A stretch of DNA of 7,844 nucleotides from Bordetella parapertussis (GTDB lineage Bacteria; Pseudomonadota; Gammaproteobacteria; Burkholderiales; Burkholderiaceae_B): assembly GCA_945882005.1 (NCBI GenBank), contig CAMCWG010000134.1, forward strand, positions 1 through 7,844. The letters are read 5' to 3'. How positions within the stretch are numbered: position 1 is the stretch's first letter; each line of letters opens with the position of its first letter. The notes beneath the pieces are model-generated. The model was not told the origin of the DNA, ran no database searches, and saw only the letters and a list, made by a program, of their open reading frames with translations. The position numbers and the translations under genes are program-made. This document shows positions 1 through 7,218 of the stretch, one piece after another.

Positions 1-811
1 CTAACTTATCGAGCACGTCTTTTGGCAAGCCTTTGGGCGCAACGACGCCGTAGTCTGCAGGCAGGGTCACGTTGTAACCAGCCTGCACGACAGACTGCGC
101 CTCAGGGAACATAAAGTACTTGTCCTTTGAGAACGCAGCTAAGACACGAACCGTTCCTGCTTGTACGTGGGCCTTGACCGTCGGTGCGTATCCGCTTGTT
201 GCTTCAACACGCCCTCCAAGCAGTGCGATGAGCGCCTCGCCACCTCCGCCGGTGAAGGGAACCGTCGCCAAGCGAATATTTGCCATTTTATTGAGCTCTT
301 GGATGACCAAATCAGGGGCCGTGCGATAGCCCGACACCGCTACCCGAATTTTGCCGGGATTCTTGCGGGCAGCTTCTACTAAATCCTCGAAGGTTTTGTA
401 GGGTGAGTCTGCTTTGACGGTGATGATCGCAGGTAGCTTCACAAGTGTCACGATTGATTGGTAGTCAGCAGGAGACTTCCAGCTAATGGACTTGTTAACC
501 AAGGGTTGGTAGGCGAGTGCACTGTTTGAGGACAAACCAATCGTATAGCCGTCTGGCTTCGAGCGGATGACCTGTCCGACACCAACAGTAGCCGAGCCAC
601 CTGGTTTGTTTTCAACGTTGATTGATCCTTTCAGTTCTTTCTCTAACTGACTCGCAATTTGGCGTGAGATTGGGTCCGTTGAGCCACCTGGGCCATAGGG
701 AACGATAAAAGTAATGTCGCGCGACGGATAGTCTTGTGCCAGCGCGTGAGTCGCGGTTAACAGCGCAGCTCCTGAAAGGGCCGCACGAAGGATAAAGGCG
801 TTGAGTTTCAT
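1..811 (-). CDS. Bug/TctC-family periplasmic substrate-binding protein (partial, C-terminus missing)
   Basis: Reading the minus strand from the ATG at 811 gives 270 uninterrupted codons running off the left edge. Bug proteins are usually about 320 residues, so roughly the last 50 are missing. Residues 1-25 form a signal peptide: MKLN, a hydrophobic stretch, then an ALA-Q type cleavage site before DYPSR. The mature protein opens with 'ITFIVPYGPGGSTDPISRQ' (about 33-51), followed by 'NKPGGS' (68-73) and 'KPDGYTIG' (85-92), the hallmark motifs of this family. Family knowledge: these receptors bind carboxylates or other small organic molecules in the periplasm, and a minority work with TctAB membrane subunits; many are orphans. 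No TctA or TctB gene is visible here. A GGAG Shine-Dalgarno (complement of 819-822) lies 7 bases before the ATG. It is divergent from an MmgE/PrpD gene, so the ligand may be an organic acid used by that enzyme (inference). Confidence 0.93.
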   Translation of the reverse strand, partial: MKLNAFILRAALSGAALLTATHALAQDYPSRDITFIVPYGPGGSTDPISRQIASQLEKELKGSINVENKPGGSATVGVGQVIRSKPDGYTIGLSSNSALAYQPLVNKSISWKSPADYQSIVTLVKLPAIITVKADSPYKTFEDLVEAARKNPGKIRVAVSGYRTAPDLVIQELNKMANIRLATVPFTGGGGEALIALLGGRVEATSGYAPTVKAHVQAGTVRVLAAFSKDKYFMFPEAQSVVQAGYNVTLPADYGVVAPKGLPKDVLDKL

Positions 812-841
812 TTGTCTGCTCCGTCTGATCGAGTTGTGTCC

Positions 842-888
842 CGCGACCGATTTGGCGCGATAGCCAAGTCCGGTGCGACGTTTTTTTT
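842..888 (+). repeat. Bulged long hairpin plus T8 tract in the divergent intergenic region
   Basis: Arms 842-856 and 863-880 pair almost completely around a six-base loop (857-862, GCGATA). The innermost part is TTGGC/GCCAA, with ACCG/CGGT further out and single-base bulges at 870, 875 and 878. Eight T's follow directly at 881-888. On the plus strand this has the form of an intrinsic terminator, yet no plus-strand gene ends before it. On the minus strand it lies in the untranslated leader of the Bug gene, about 20 bases before its Shine-Dalgarno. It could be a leader structure, an imperfect-palindrome operator, or the 3' end of a short RNA; the sequence alone does not decide. Confidence 0.5.
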
Positions 889-921
889 GTATGGCTCTAG
901 TATGCCTAAGAATAGTCGCTC

Positions 922-949
922 TTGCTAGCTTTGCATATGTGGTTACTAT
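922..949 (+). promoter_or_regulatory. Possible sigma-70 promoter for the MmgE/PrpD gene
   Basis: TTGCTA at 922-927 (4 of 6 to TTGACA) and TACTAT at 944-949 (4 of 6 to TATAAT) are separated by 16 bases. This would place the transcript start near 956, about 33 bases before the GTG start. Both boxes are weak matches, so this is only a candidate. An activator-dependent promoter is equally possible. No regulator gene is in the window. Confidence 0.25.
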
Positions 950-973
950 CGAAAGTTAATAAGCCATGCATAC

Positions 974-980
974 AAAGGAG
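974..980 (+). promoter_or_regulatory. Ribosome-binding site fixing the GTG start at 989
   Basis: AAAGGAG at 974-980 is a near-perfect Shine-Dalgarno, with an 8-base spacer to the GTG at 989. No ATG lies at a suitable distance in this frame, which supports GTG as the true start. Confidence 0.8.
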
Positions 981-988
981 CGCCTCAA

Positions 989-2347
989 GTGATAAATACT
1001 GCTAGCGACAAAATTGCGTTGTTTGTTACGTCGTTTCCACGCTCCGCGTTGTCCTCAACTGAATTGCATCTCGTGACACGTGCCTTGTTTGATACCCTGG
1101 TCTGTGCCTTAGCAGGTTCAAGAGAGCCCGCCTCGACGATTGCGTTGCGCTACGCCAGAGGTCACAGCGCGTTGGCTAGCGGTACCGTTTGGGCAACCGG
1201 TGAAACGCTTCCGATTGAGCTCGCTGCATTGGTCAATGGGACAATGGGTCATGCCCTGGATTATGACGATGTCTCCTCGCCTTTGCGAGGGCATCCAAGC
1301 GTTGCGATGTTTCCTGCTTTGCTGGCCCTCGGTGAGTCTATTGATGCATCAGGACACGATATTCTCGATGCGTATGCAGTCGGCTTTGAGGTTTGTTTGC
1401 GGTTGGCCCGTTCCATGGTCGACGATCATTATGCAAAGGGTTGGCATTCAACCTCATCCGTCGCAAGTCTGGGTGCTGTGGCTGCCTGCGCGCGCTTACT
1501 CAAACTCACGCGACAACAATGCGTCAATGCGCTCGGTATCGCAGTGGCCCAGATTGCTGGTTCACGACAAAATTTCGGCACCATGGCAAAGCCCTTTCAG
1601 GCTGGGCAGGCAAATGCACTTGCCTTACGCGCGATTGGATTGGCGCGGTTGGGCTTCGATGCCTCGGCCGAAGCACTTGATGGCGCACAGGGCTACAGCG
1701 CGCTCTACGCTGATGGTGCGGATCTGTCTGGCCAGCTTGACCAGCTTGGAACCTTGCCGCTCGAACTCGAGACGAGCGGTATAGAGGTAAAAAAGTATCC
1801 TCTATGTTATGCCACACACCGGGCGTTGGATGGCTTAATGGATTTACTCGGTGAGTTCTCAGCCCTAAGTCTCGCAGATATCGATCGCGTTGAGGTCACC
1901 ACAAATTATCGGGCGACAGTGCCATTAATCTATGCGTCCCCACAAACAGGCCTCGAGGGCAAGTTCAGTATGCAATACGCAGTCGTGGCCGCGCTGTTGG
2001 ACCGAAAAATTGGGTTAACCAGTTTTGAAGACGCAGCCGTTCAACGACCCGAGGTGCAGGCGTTTCTGTCACGTGTGACAGTGCGTGAAGGGGCTCCCCC
2101 TATGTTCCCGAGATGGGCCTCGCTGCGTATAGTGTTGCTTAAGGGTCAGGTCTTGGCTAAACGAGTCGATCAACTGCGCGGCAGTAAAGAACTGCCGCTG
2201 TCAGATGCTGAGCTCATCGCAAAAGGTGTTGACTGTTGCGCCTACGGTCGACCGTCCGTAGACGCAGAGAGACTCTCCCACGCGTGCTTTAGTTTGCCGC
2301 AAGATAAATTGTCGAGCGTATTGGCAGCGCTTAAGGTGAGCGCATAA
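989..2347 (+). CDS. MmgE/PrpD-family protein (2-methylcitrate dehydratase / cis-aconitate decarboxylase-like)
   Basis: The 452-residue product is full length for the MmgE/PrpD family (usually 440-490). Recognised landmarks are the helical-domain motif 'NGTMGHALDYDD' (83-94), 'HPS' (102-104), 'GWHSTSS' (151-157), 'GTMAKPFQAGQAN' (197-209), 'KKYPLCYATHRALD' (268-281) and 'EGKFSMQYAVVAALLD' (323-338). The family includes 2-methylcitrate dehydratase PrpD, cis-aconitate decarboxylase and many uncharacterised hydro-lyases of tricarboxylic or related acids. No prpB, prpC or acnD is nearby, so methylcitrate-cycle function is not supported; a different acid substrate is more likely. The start is GTG with a strong ribosome-binding site. 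It is divergent from a Bug receptor, a recurring pairing in Burkholderiales, and convergent with the GST gene, with only 8 bases between the two stops. Family assignment is firm; substrate is unknown. Confidence 0.93.
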   Translation: MINTASDKIALFVTSFPRSALSSTELHLVTRALFDTLVCALAGSREPASTIALRYARGHSALASGTVWATGETLPIELAALVNGTMGHALDYDDVSSPLRGHPSVAMFPALLALGESIDASGHDILDAYAVGFEVCLRLARSMVDDHYAKGWHSTSSVASLGAVAACARLLKLTRQQCVNALGIAVAQIAGSRQNFGTMAKPFQAGQANALALRAIGLARLGFDASAEALDGAQGYSALYADGADLSGQLDQLGTLPLELETSGIEVKKYPLCYATHRALDGLMDLLGEFSALSLADIDRVEVTTNYRATVPLIYASPQTGLEGKFSMQYAVVAALLDRKIGLTSFEDAAVQRPEVQAFLSRVTVREGAPPMFPRWASLRIVLLKGQVLAKRVDQLRGSKELPLSDAELIAKGVDCCAYGRPSVDAERLSHACFSLPQDKLSSVLAALKVSA

Positions 2348-2355
2348 GACTGCAG

Positions 2356-2976
2356 TTAAGAGAGCGGGTAGGTCAGCACATTTTTCGAGGCAGGTCGTGC
2401 GCTCATTTTTTCGTACCACGCTTCAATATGCTTGCGCGGCTTTCTCTCGACGGGTAAGCCATACCAACGATGAATCTCACAGGCCATCGGAATATCAGCC
2501 ATCGTAAACTTTGGTCCGGCAACGTACGCGTGCTTGCTTAAGTGGTCTTCAAAACGATCAAGCAATATATTTGTCGAAGCAATCGATACCTCAATTTTTT
2601 TTGTATCTTGCTCAGGTCCAGGAATTCGGATCAGCTGCCAGAAGGCGTCGCGTCCCGAGGGACTGAACGTTGTTTGCTGCCAATCCATCCAACGTTCAGC
2701 GTTAAAACGTTCCTGAAGATTCTCTGGATATAGGTTGCCCAATGAGTACTTTGCACACAGATATCGAACGACTACGTTTGATTCCCAAAGAGTGAAGTCT
2801 CCATCCACGAGCGTAGGCACGACAGAATTTGGATTCATTAAGAGGTACTCGGGAGTCTTCGTCAGTCCGAAGGCGCCACCGGCATCGATGCGCTGATAGG
2901 GAACGCCGAGCTCTTCAGCAGCCCAAACAGCCTTGCGCACATTGATTGATGTGATGCGTCCCCAAATGGTAAGCAT
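2356..2976 (-). CDS. GstB-like glutathione S-transferase family protein
   Basis: The product is 206 residues with the thioredoxin-like plus all-helical layout of soluble GSTs. The N-terminus 'MLTIWGRITSINVRKAVW' closely resembles E. coli GstB (YliJ; 'MITLWGRNNSTNVKKV'). Cis-proline 54 in 'NPNSVVPTL' and the glutathione gamma-glutamyl site 'WESN' (E65, S66) are present. The C-terminal domain carries 'MDWQQTTFSPSGRDAF' and the N-capping-box-like 'FTMADIPMACEIHRWY'. The open frame extends upstream to 3144, but that overlaps the VOC gene. The ATG at 2976 is chosen because GGAG (complement of 2986-2989) lies 9 bases before it and because GST homology starts there. E. coli GstB is known to act on haloacetates; whether this one does is unknown. 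It is the last gene of the minus-strand cluster, 35 bases after the VOC gene. Confidence 0.92.
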   Translation of the reverse strand: MLTIWGRITSINVRKAVWAAEELGVPYQRIDAGGAFGLTKTPEYLLMNPNSVVPTLVDGDFTLWESNVVVRYLCAKYSLGNLYPENLQERFNAERWMDWQQTTFSPSGRDAFWQLIRIPGPEQDTKKIEVSIASTNILLDRFEDHLSKHAYVAGPKFTMADIPMACEIHRWYGLPVERKPRKHIEAWYEKMSARPASKNVLTYPLS

Positions 2977-2985
2977 AGAATTGAT

Positions 2986-2989
2986 CTCC
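2986..2989 (-). promoter_or_regulatory. Ribosome-binding site that decides the GST start
   Basis: On the minus strand CGGAG precedes the ATG at 2976, with 9 bases between GGAG and the start. The longer in-frame ATG at 3144 would put 56 extra residues inside the VOC coding sequence, so the shorter start is preferred. Confidence 0.75.
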
Positions 2990-3011
2990 GTTGTGTAATA
3001 CGTTGTTATGG

Positions 3012-3872
3012 TTAGGCTGACTGAATGAAGTCTATGACGACTCCGTATTGTTTGATTGATAGAGTGATGCGGTCGCCTTGATCGTTCCACTGTAGTCCAG
3101 AAATTTTGCTGGAGGCGTCGATTGCATACCTCCGAACCTGACACAAGTCACTCGCAAATAGAGCGAGTGCACCAAAGAAACTGTCGCGGCCTTTACTGGA
3201 TTGCGCTAGATCCCCGTACACAGCACGGTACATGTCTTCGGTGATGAAGACCAATTCAAAGTTGTCGCACTGCACACGAGTTTCGTTATGACGTCCTTTG
3301 CGTGTGACGGCATTCGCGAGCGTTGCATATCTCTTTGCCTGCGCGCGCGGGTCAGGACAGATTACACACATGGCTGCAATTGCGTGTGTGGTGTTTGGAT
3401 GCGACTGCCACTCTTTTCGCCAGACAAGTTCTGGTGTCAGATGCTGGCAGTAATAAATCCTGCCGGCTTCAAATTGACCGGTTTGTAGGCGCGTCGTTTT
3501 AAACCGAGCCTCATAGTCTTTACCTGCCAGCTCCACAGGACGTCCAAAGGTCTGCACGTCGGATACGTCTACGCCATTCTTCTTTAGAGCCTTGTAGGTG
3601 CTAGTCGCATCTGCCGTTTTGAATACGAGTCCATCAATACCTTGCGGGCTTTGCAAGATCTCGCGTCTCACGTTTTGCGTATGCGTGGGTAAGCCGACGA
3701 GCTCAAGATAATCATGGTCGAACGTCAAGAGATGATTGATCGAACCCAGGCTATGGAATCCACGGGGGGTGAGGTTAAAGCCAAGTAGTTCAAAAGTCCG
3801 CTGCGCGTGATCCATGTCGTAATGGACATTGATGGCCAGATGGTCGAGCTCTAGGGGTTGTAGTTGAGACAT
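3012..3872 (-). CDS. VOC-superfamily / glyoxalase-like domain protein (two VOC domains)
   Basis: The product is 286 residues. It opens with 'LELDHLAINV' (7-16), the usual first strand and first metal-ligand histidine (H11) of a VOC domain. 'SINHLLTFDHDYLELVG' (44-60), with E57 in a typical ligand position, follows. A second region holds 'IYYCQHLTPELVW' (139-151) and 'HPNTTHAIAAM' (158-168). This pattern matches the glyoxalase-like family PF13468, whose members are mostly uncharacterised; the superfamily includes glyoxalases, extradiol dioxygenases and resistance proteins. The start lies 9 bases after the xthA stop, with no clear Shine-Dalgarno, which suggests translational coupling. The GST gene follows 35 bases later. 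A detoxification role with the GST is inference; the reaction is unknown. Confidence 0.85.
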   Translation of the reverse strand: MSQLQPLELDHLAINVHYDMDHAQRTFELLGFNLTPRGFHSLGSINHLLTFDHDYLELVGLPTHTQNVRREILQSPQGIDGLVFKTADATSTYKALKKNGVDVSDVQTFGRPVELAGKDYEARFKTTRLQTGQFEAGRIYYCQHLTPELVWRKEWQSHPNTTHAIAAMCVICPDPRAQAKRYATLANAVTRKGRHNETRVQCDNFELVFITEDMYRAVYGDLAQSSKGRDSFFGALALFASDLCQVRRYAIDASSKISGLQWNDQGDRITLSIKQYGVVIDFIQSA

Positions 3873-3881
3873 ATCGATGGA

Positions 3882-4661
3882 TTAGAGCGAGAGGGTCGCC
3901 ACCACAGGAGTGTGATCGGAAGGTTGCTCGTTGCCACGTGGGCCTTTGTCAATGACACAGGATTGGCAGTGCGGAACTAAGGCTTCAGACAGGAGTACGT
4001 GGTCGATTCGTACCCCGGCATTTCGCTTAAAGCTGTTCATGCGGTAATCCCACCAACTAAACGACTTAGCAGGTTGCTCAAACAGCCTGAACGCATCGGT
4101 AAAGCCCAAATCGACTAACGCAGTTAAAGCAGCCCGCTCGGGCTCCGAAACGAGAACCTGCCCAACCCACTTCTCAGGGTTATGCACGTCCTCATCTTTC
4201 GGTGCGACGTTGTAGTCGCCTAGCACTGCGATATTTCTGTGGCTATTTTTTTCTTCTTTTAACCAGGCAGCAAACGCACGGTACCATTCGAGCTTGTAAA
4301 TGTACTTGTCGCTGTCGAGCGCTTGTCCGTTGGGGCAGTACGCGCTCACGACGCGAATGGCTTCGTCGCCGAAGGGAAGGGTGGTCGCAATCACGCGCTG
4401 TTGCGGGTCGTCATACCCTGGAATATTTCTGATTTCGTTGATACCCGGTTCGCGGGAAATGACTGCGACTCCGTTATAGGTCTTTTGACCTGTCCAAGAC
4501 GCGTGGTAGCCGATTTCTTTAAAAGCTTGTAACGGGAATTTGTCGTGATCGAGTTTTAGTTCTTGTAAGCACAAGGCATCAACGGGATTTGACTCAAGCC
4601 AGGCAAGTACCTGAGGGAGTCTTACTTTGAGCGAGTTAACGTTCCATGTAGCAAGTTGCAT
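3882..4661 (-). CDS. xthA: Exodeoxyribonuclease III (AP endonuclease, ExoA/XthA type)
   Basis: The 259-residue product has the full endonuclease/exonuclease/phosphatase fold signature. Visible catalytic residues are N7 in 'ATWNVNSLK', E34 in 'LCLQELKLD', Y108 in 'VVSAYCPNGQ', D149 and N151 in 'LGDYNVAP', D220 in 'VRIDHVLL', and D249-H250 in 'QPSDHTPV'. These match the metal- and phosphate-handling set of E. coli exonuclease III, so the enzyme should be active. Its role is cutting DNA at abasic sites and trimming 3' blocking groups in base excision repair, in the cytoplasm. The ATG at 4661 is preceded by an AAAGG Shine-Dalgarno 9 bases upstream that overlaps the end of alr; the alr stop is 12 bases away. 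The VOC gene starts 9 bases after the xthA stop. Placement between alanine catabolism and putative detoxification genes is unusual. Confidence 0.96.
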   Translation of the reverse strand: MQLATWNVNSLKVRLPQVLAWLESNPVDALCLQELKLDHDKFPLQAFKEIGYHASWTGQKTYNGVAVISREPGINEIRNIPGYDDPQQRVIATTLPFGDEAIRVVSAYCPNGQALDSDKYIYKLEWYRAFAAWLKEEKNSHRNIAVLGDYNVAPKDEDVHNPEKWVGQVLVSEPERAALTALVDLGFTDAFRLFEQPAKSFSWWDYRMNSFKRNAGVRIDHVLLSEALVPHCQSCVIDKGPRGNEQPSDHTPVVATLSL

Positions 4662-4673
4662 TGTGCGTAACCT

Positions 4674-5735
4674 TTAGTATTCTTTCGGTACTCGTTTGAC
4701 ATTGCAAAGTAGCTCGTAGGAAATCGTTCCTGCGGCTTGTGCGATGACATTTACGTCAATCTGTTTACCCCAGAACTCTACTTTGCTGCCGATGCCAGCT
4801 TGCGGTAGCGGGGTCAGGTCAATCGTGATCATGTCCATGGAGACACGTCCGATGATCACTGTTACGCCGCCATCGACAGCCACAGGCGTGCCACTCGGGA
4901 CCTGTCGGGGGTATCCGTCCGCGTATCCTAAGGCCACCAAACCAACCCGTGTTTTTGCCTTCGTAACAAATCGTGCGCCGTAACCGATAGGTTCGCCCGG
5001 TTCAAGCCAACGCTCGGCAAAAACGGTGCTTTGTAGCGTCATAACTGGGATCAATTCGCCCGTAGGTTGTGGCAAGGGATCCGCGCCGTATAAAAGGATC
5101 CCGAGTCGAGCCCAGTCACGTGTGGCCTGAGGCCAGGCCAACACCGCGCCAGAGTTACTCAGGCTTCGGGCACCTGGCAACCCATCCGTCGCCTTTTCAA
5201 AGGCTTCGATTTGATCCCTTGTTGTGGGTTTGTCCGGCTCGTCTGAGCACGAAAAGTGTGACATCAGTGTGATCGACGCCACGGCTCGTAATAATGTAAG
5301 TCGCGCGTGTGCAAGCTTGACTTCATCTAATGCAAATCCGGCGCGGTGCATACCACTGTCGACCTTGAGCCAGACGTGCACACTGCCAGGAGGGAGGTTC
5401 GCGTGCTCTAGGTCTCTAATTTGGCTTTCTTGATGAATTGCAACCCACAGTGATAATGTCTGGGCGAGGTGAAACTCGTCGATGTCAAAACAACCTTCGA
5501 GCACCAGAATGGGATTCGTGATCCCAGCTTCGCGCAGCTCAACCGCTTCGGCGCAAAACGCAACTGCAAAGCCGTCAGCAACGTCCGCGAGGGCTGTTGC
5601 ACAAGCGACAGCGCCATGACCATACGCATTCGCTTTTACGACGGCGAAGGCTTTGCCCTCTTGCTGTGACCGGCCCCGCAGGTAGTTTGCCCTAAGGGCG
5701 GCCAAGTCTATTATTGCTTTGGAAGGGCGCGTCAT
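4674..5735 (-). CDS. alr: Alanine racemase (Alr/DadX)
   Basis: The 353-residue product is full length for a PLP-dependent fold-type III alanine racemase. K34 in 'AVVKANAYGHG' (31-41) is the PLP-binding lysine. Y252 in 'IGYGARF' is the second catalytic base. R131 in 'VDSGMHRAGF' and R210 in 'WARLGILLYGADP' match conserved PLP-contacting arginines. M300-D301 in 'GRVSMDM' and the C-terminal 'ISYELLCNVKRVPKEY' are also conserved. It interconverts L- and D-alanine, giving D-Ala for peptidoglycan and substrate for DadA. Lying 51 bases downstream of dadA in the same direction, it corresponds to the catabolic dadX position of enteric and pseudomonad dad operons; it may also be the only racemase, which the window cannot show. 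No strong Shine-Dalgarno precedes the ATG at 5735. The next gene, xthA, starts 12 bases after the stop. Confidence 0.95.
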   Translation of the reverse strand: MTRPSKAIIDLAALRANYLRGRSQQEGKAFAVVKANAYGHGAVACATALADVADGFAVAFCAEAVELREAGITNPILVLEGCFDIDEFHLAQTLSLWVAIHQESQIRDLEHANLPPGSVHVWLKVDSGMHRAGFALDEVKLAHARLTLLRAVASITLMSHFSCSDEPDKPTTRDQIEAFEKATDGLPGARSLSNSGAVLAWPQATRDWARLGILLYGADPLPQPTGELIPVMTLQSTVFAERWLEPGEPIGYGARFVTKAKTRVGLVALGYADGYPRQVPSGTPVAVDGGVTVIIGRVSMDMITIDLTPLPQAGIGSKVEFWGKQIDVNVIAQAAGTISYELLCNVKRVPKEY

Positions 5736-5786
5736 ACTGTGGATTCGAGCAAAAAAGTGATGCCCAAATGATATCAGGCTAGCAGC

Positions 5787-7082
5787 TCAAGCTGGGACAC
5801 AAGTTGCTTTGATTGGTTTGCCGCCAACGCTGCGTATGTACCGGCTGATACCGAGCCCTTCAGTGCTTATCTCAGGCTGCTGGCCCATGACCTGATCTGC
5901 AACGAGTTTGCCAGAGCCACAGGCCATCGTCCAACCGAGCGTTCCATGTCCTGTGTTGAGAAACAGATTATTGACGGACGTCGCACCAATGATAGGTGTG
6001 CTGTCGGGAGTCATCGGACGCAGCCCCGTCCAGAAACTGGCGCGCTTGAGGTCTCCACCCGGGAAAAGGTCTGTTACGACTTTTTCCAGGGTTTCCTTCC
6101 GGCGTGGGTTTAAGTTCAAGTCAAAGCCTCCCAGTTCAGCCATACCGCCGACACGGATACGCTGATCAAAGCGGGTGACAGCCACTTTGTACGTTTCGTC
6201 CAACACGGTTGACTGCGGTGCGCGTGACTCATCAACGAGTGGGATCGTTAATGAGTACCCCTTAACCGGATAGACCGGGATGTTGAAGCCCAATGATGAA
6301 AGTAGATCTCTGGAGTAGCTGCCAAGCGCGACGACATAGCGGTCCGCCTTATGTAGCTGTGCGCCACAACGTACCCCCTGGATCGACCCATTTGCCTGCT
6401 GGATTTCATCAATAGGTGTGTTGTAAAGAAACTCTACACCAAGGTTTTGCGCAATCTGAGCAAGCTTGGTTGTAAACATATGACAGTCACCCGTTTCGTC
6501 GCTCGGTAAGCGCAGGCCGCCTGCTAACGGCGTGTTGGCGTAGGCGAGGGCGGGTTCTGCCGATTTGAGTTCGGTTGCGCTCAGAAGTTCGTAGGGAACA
6601 CCAAGCTCTTTGAGGACTTCAATGTCGCGTTCGACCGCATCCACCTGCGCCTGGTTGCGAAACAGTTGCAAGGTGCCACGCGTGCGCTGTTCATACGCAA
6701 TCCCTGTGTCCTGACGCAACGCATCGAGGCAATGTCGGCTGTATTCCGCGACACGCATCATGCGCTCTTTGTTAATGGCGTAGCGCTCAGCATTGCACTG
6801 GCCCAACATGCTTGCCATCCATTTCAATTGCCACAGACTTCCGTCTAAGCGAATTGCCAAAGGTGCATGACGCTGAAACATCCACTTGAACGCTTTGAGC
6901 GGAATACCTGGAGCCGCCCATGGTGTGGAGTAACCGGGCGAGACCTGTCCAGCGTTCGCAAAGCTTGTTTCATTTGCGGCGGAAGGCTGGCGATCGATGA
7001 CTGTGACTTTTGCACCTGCGCGTGCCAAGTAAAAAGCGGTGGTTGTTCCAATGACTCCGGCGCCTAAAACGATGACTTTCAT
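5787..7082 (-). CDS. dadA: D-amino acid dehydrogenase, FAD-dependent (DadA)
   Basis: The 431-residue product aligns by eye along its length with E. coli DadA. Residues 1-32 form the Rossmann FAD site: 'GAGVIG' (7-12), with D30 at the end of the second strand. Further signatures are '[13 protein letters not shown]' (43-55), '[13 protein letters not shown]' (63-75), 'GTLQLF', 'DETGDC', '[10 protein letters not shown]', 'RIRVGGMAE', '[17 protein letters not shown]' and '[16 protein letters not shown]' (376-391). DadA oxidises D-alanine and other D-amino acids to 2-oxo acids and ammonia, passing electrons to the respiratory chain; it is peripherally associated with the inner membrane. It is the first gene of the minus-strand cluster and is followed by alanine racemase, the classical dad arrangement. 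The ATG at 7082 has a modest GGA 7 bases upstream. Likely regulation comes from the repeat-rich region 7083-7260; in other bacteria Lrp-family regulators control dad genes, but none is encoded here. Confidence 0.97.
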   Translation of the reverse strand: MKVIVLGAGVIGTTTAFYLARAGAKVTVIDRQPSAANETSFANAGQVSPGYSTPWAAPGIPLKAFKWMFQRHAPLAIRLDGSLWQLKWMASMLGQCNAERYAINKERMMRVAEYSRHCLDALRQDTGIAYEQRTRGTLQLFRNQAQVDAVERDIEVLKELGVPYELLSATELKSAEPALAYANTPLAGGLRLPSDETGDCHMFTTKLAQIAQNLGVEFLYNTPIDEIQQANGSIQGVRCGAQLHKADRYVVALGSYSRDLLSSLGFNIPVYPVKGYSLTIPLVDESRAPQSTVLDETYKVAVTRFDQRIRVGGMAELGGFDLNLNPRRKETLEKVVTDLFPGGDLKRASFWTGLRPMTPDSTPIIGATSVNNLFLNTGHGTLGWTMACGSGKLVADQVMGQQPEISTEGLGISRYIRSVGGKPIKATCVPA

Positions 7083-7095
7083 GGGTTTTTCCAGC

Positions 7096-7106
7096 TAAGT
7101 TAGTGA
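7096..7106 (-). repeat. Operator-like repeat R1 (TCACTAACTT type, facing dadA)
   Basis: On the minus strand TCACTAACTTA reads 10 of 11 with the same stretch of R2 (TCACTGACTTA). It lies 14 bases before the dadA start. R1 and R2 are direct repeats 32 bases apart, about three helical turns. Confidence 0.4.
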
Positions 7107-7128
7107 AAAGTAAAAGTTTAAGACTAGT

Positions 7129-7141
7129 AAGTCAGTGATTT
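7129..7141 (-). repeat. Operator-like repeat R2 (perfect 13-mer, facing dadA)
   Basis: The minus strand reads AAATCACTGACTT, an exact inverted copy of R4 at 7240-7252. It lies 46 bases before the dadA start, where a promoter would be expected. Exact identity over 13 bases within one 346-base intergenic region is unlikely to be chance. Confidence 0.6.
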
Positions 7142-7152
7142 GTTGTGTTTTT

Positions 7153-7172
7153 ATCCTCTTGATTTTGAGGAT
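7153..7172. repeat. Short inverted repeat between the two operator-like clusters
   Basis: ATCCTC (7153-7158) and GAGGAT (7167-7172) form a perfect 6-bp inverted repeat with an 8-base AT-rich centre. It may be a small operator or a leader hairpin of the dadA transcript. A weak copy of the repeat core (TCACTGTATT, 7173-7182) sits beside it. Confidence 0.3.
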
Positions 7173-7218
7173 TCACTGTATTTGTTGCTTTTTGGGCATT
7201 TTTTTAGAGAAAACCGCA

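Noticed and set aside
891..959. Small plus-strand ORF of 22 codons (MALVCLRIVALASFAYVV...) upstream of the MmgE/PrpD gene
   Set aside because: It is hydrophobic and could suggest a leader peptide, but it has no Shine-Dalgarno, follows the T-tract directly and overlaps the candidate promoter. Most likely chance.
930..976. TTTGCATATG and CATGCATACAAA as a possible operator palindrome
   Set aside because: The arms match only with gaps and mismatches, and similar AT-rich words occur by chance.
1140..1817. Overlapping long frames on both strands inside the MmgE/PrpD gene
   Set aside because: They are shadows of the real coding frame with no recognisable family content.
2977..3144. Upstream extension of the GST reading frame to the ATG at 3144
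   Set aside because: It overlaps the VOC coding region on the same strand, has no GST-like content, and the ATG at 2976 has a good ribosome-binding site.
5736..5786. Possible terminator or promoter between dadA and alr
   Set aside because: No stem with a T-tract and no good promoter boxes were found; the gap is ordinary for an operon.
7107..7135. dadA promoter built from CTGACT and TACTTT on the minus strand with a 17-base spacer
   Set aside because: Box matches are only 4 of 6 and 3 of 6; the -35 also overlaps repeat R2. Too weak to list as a feature.
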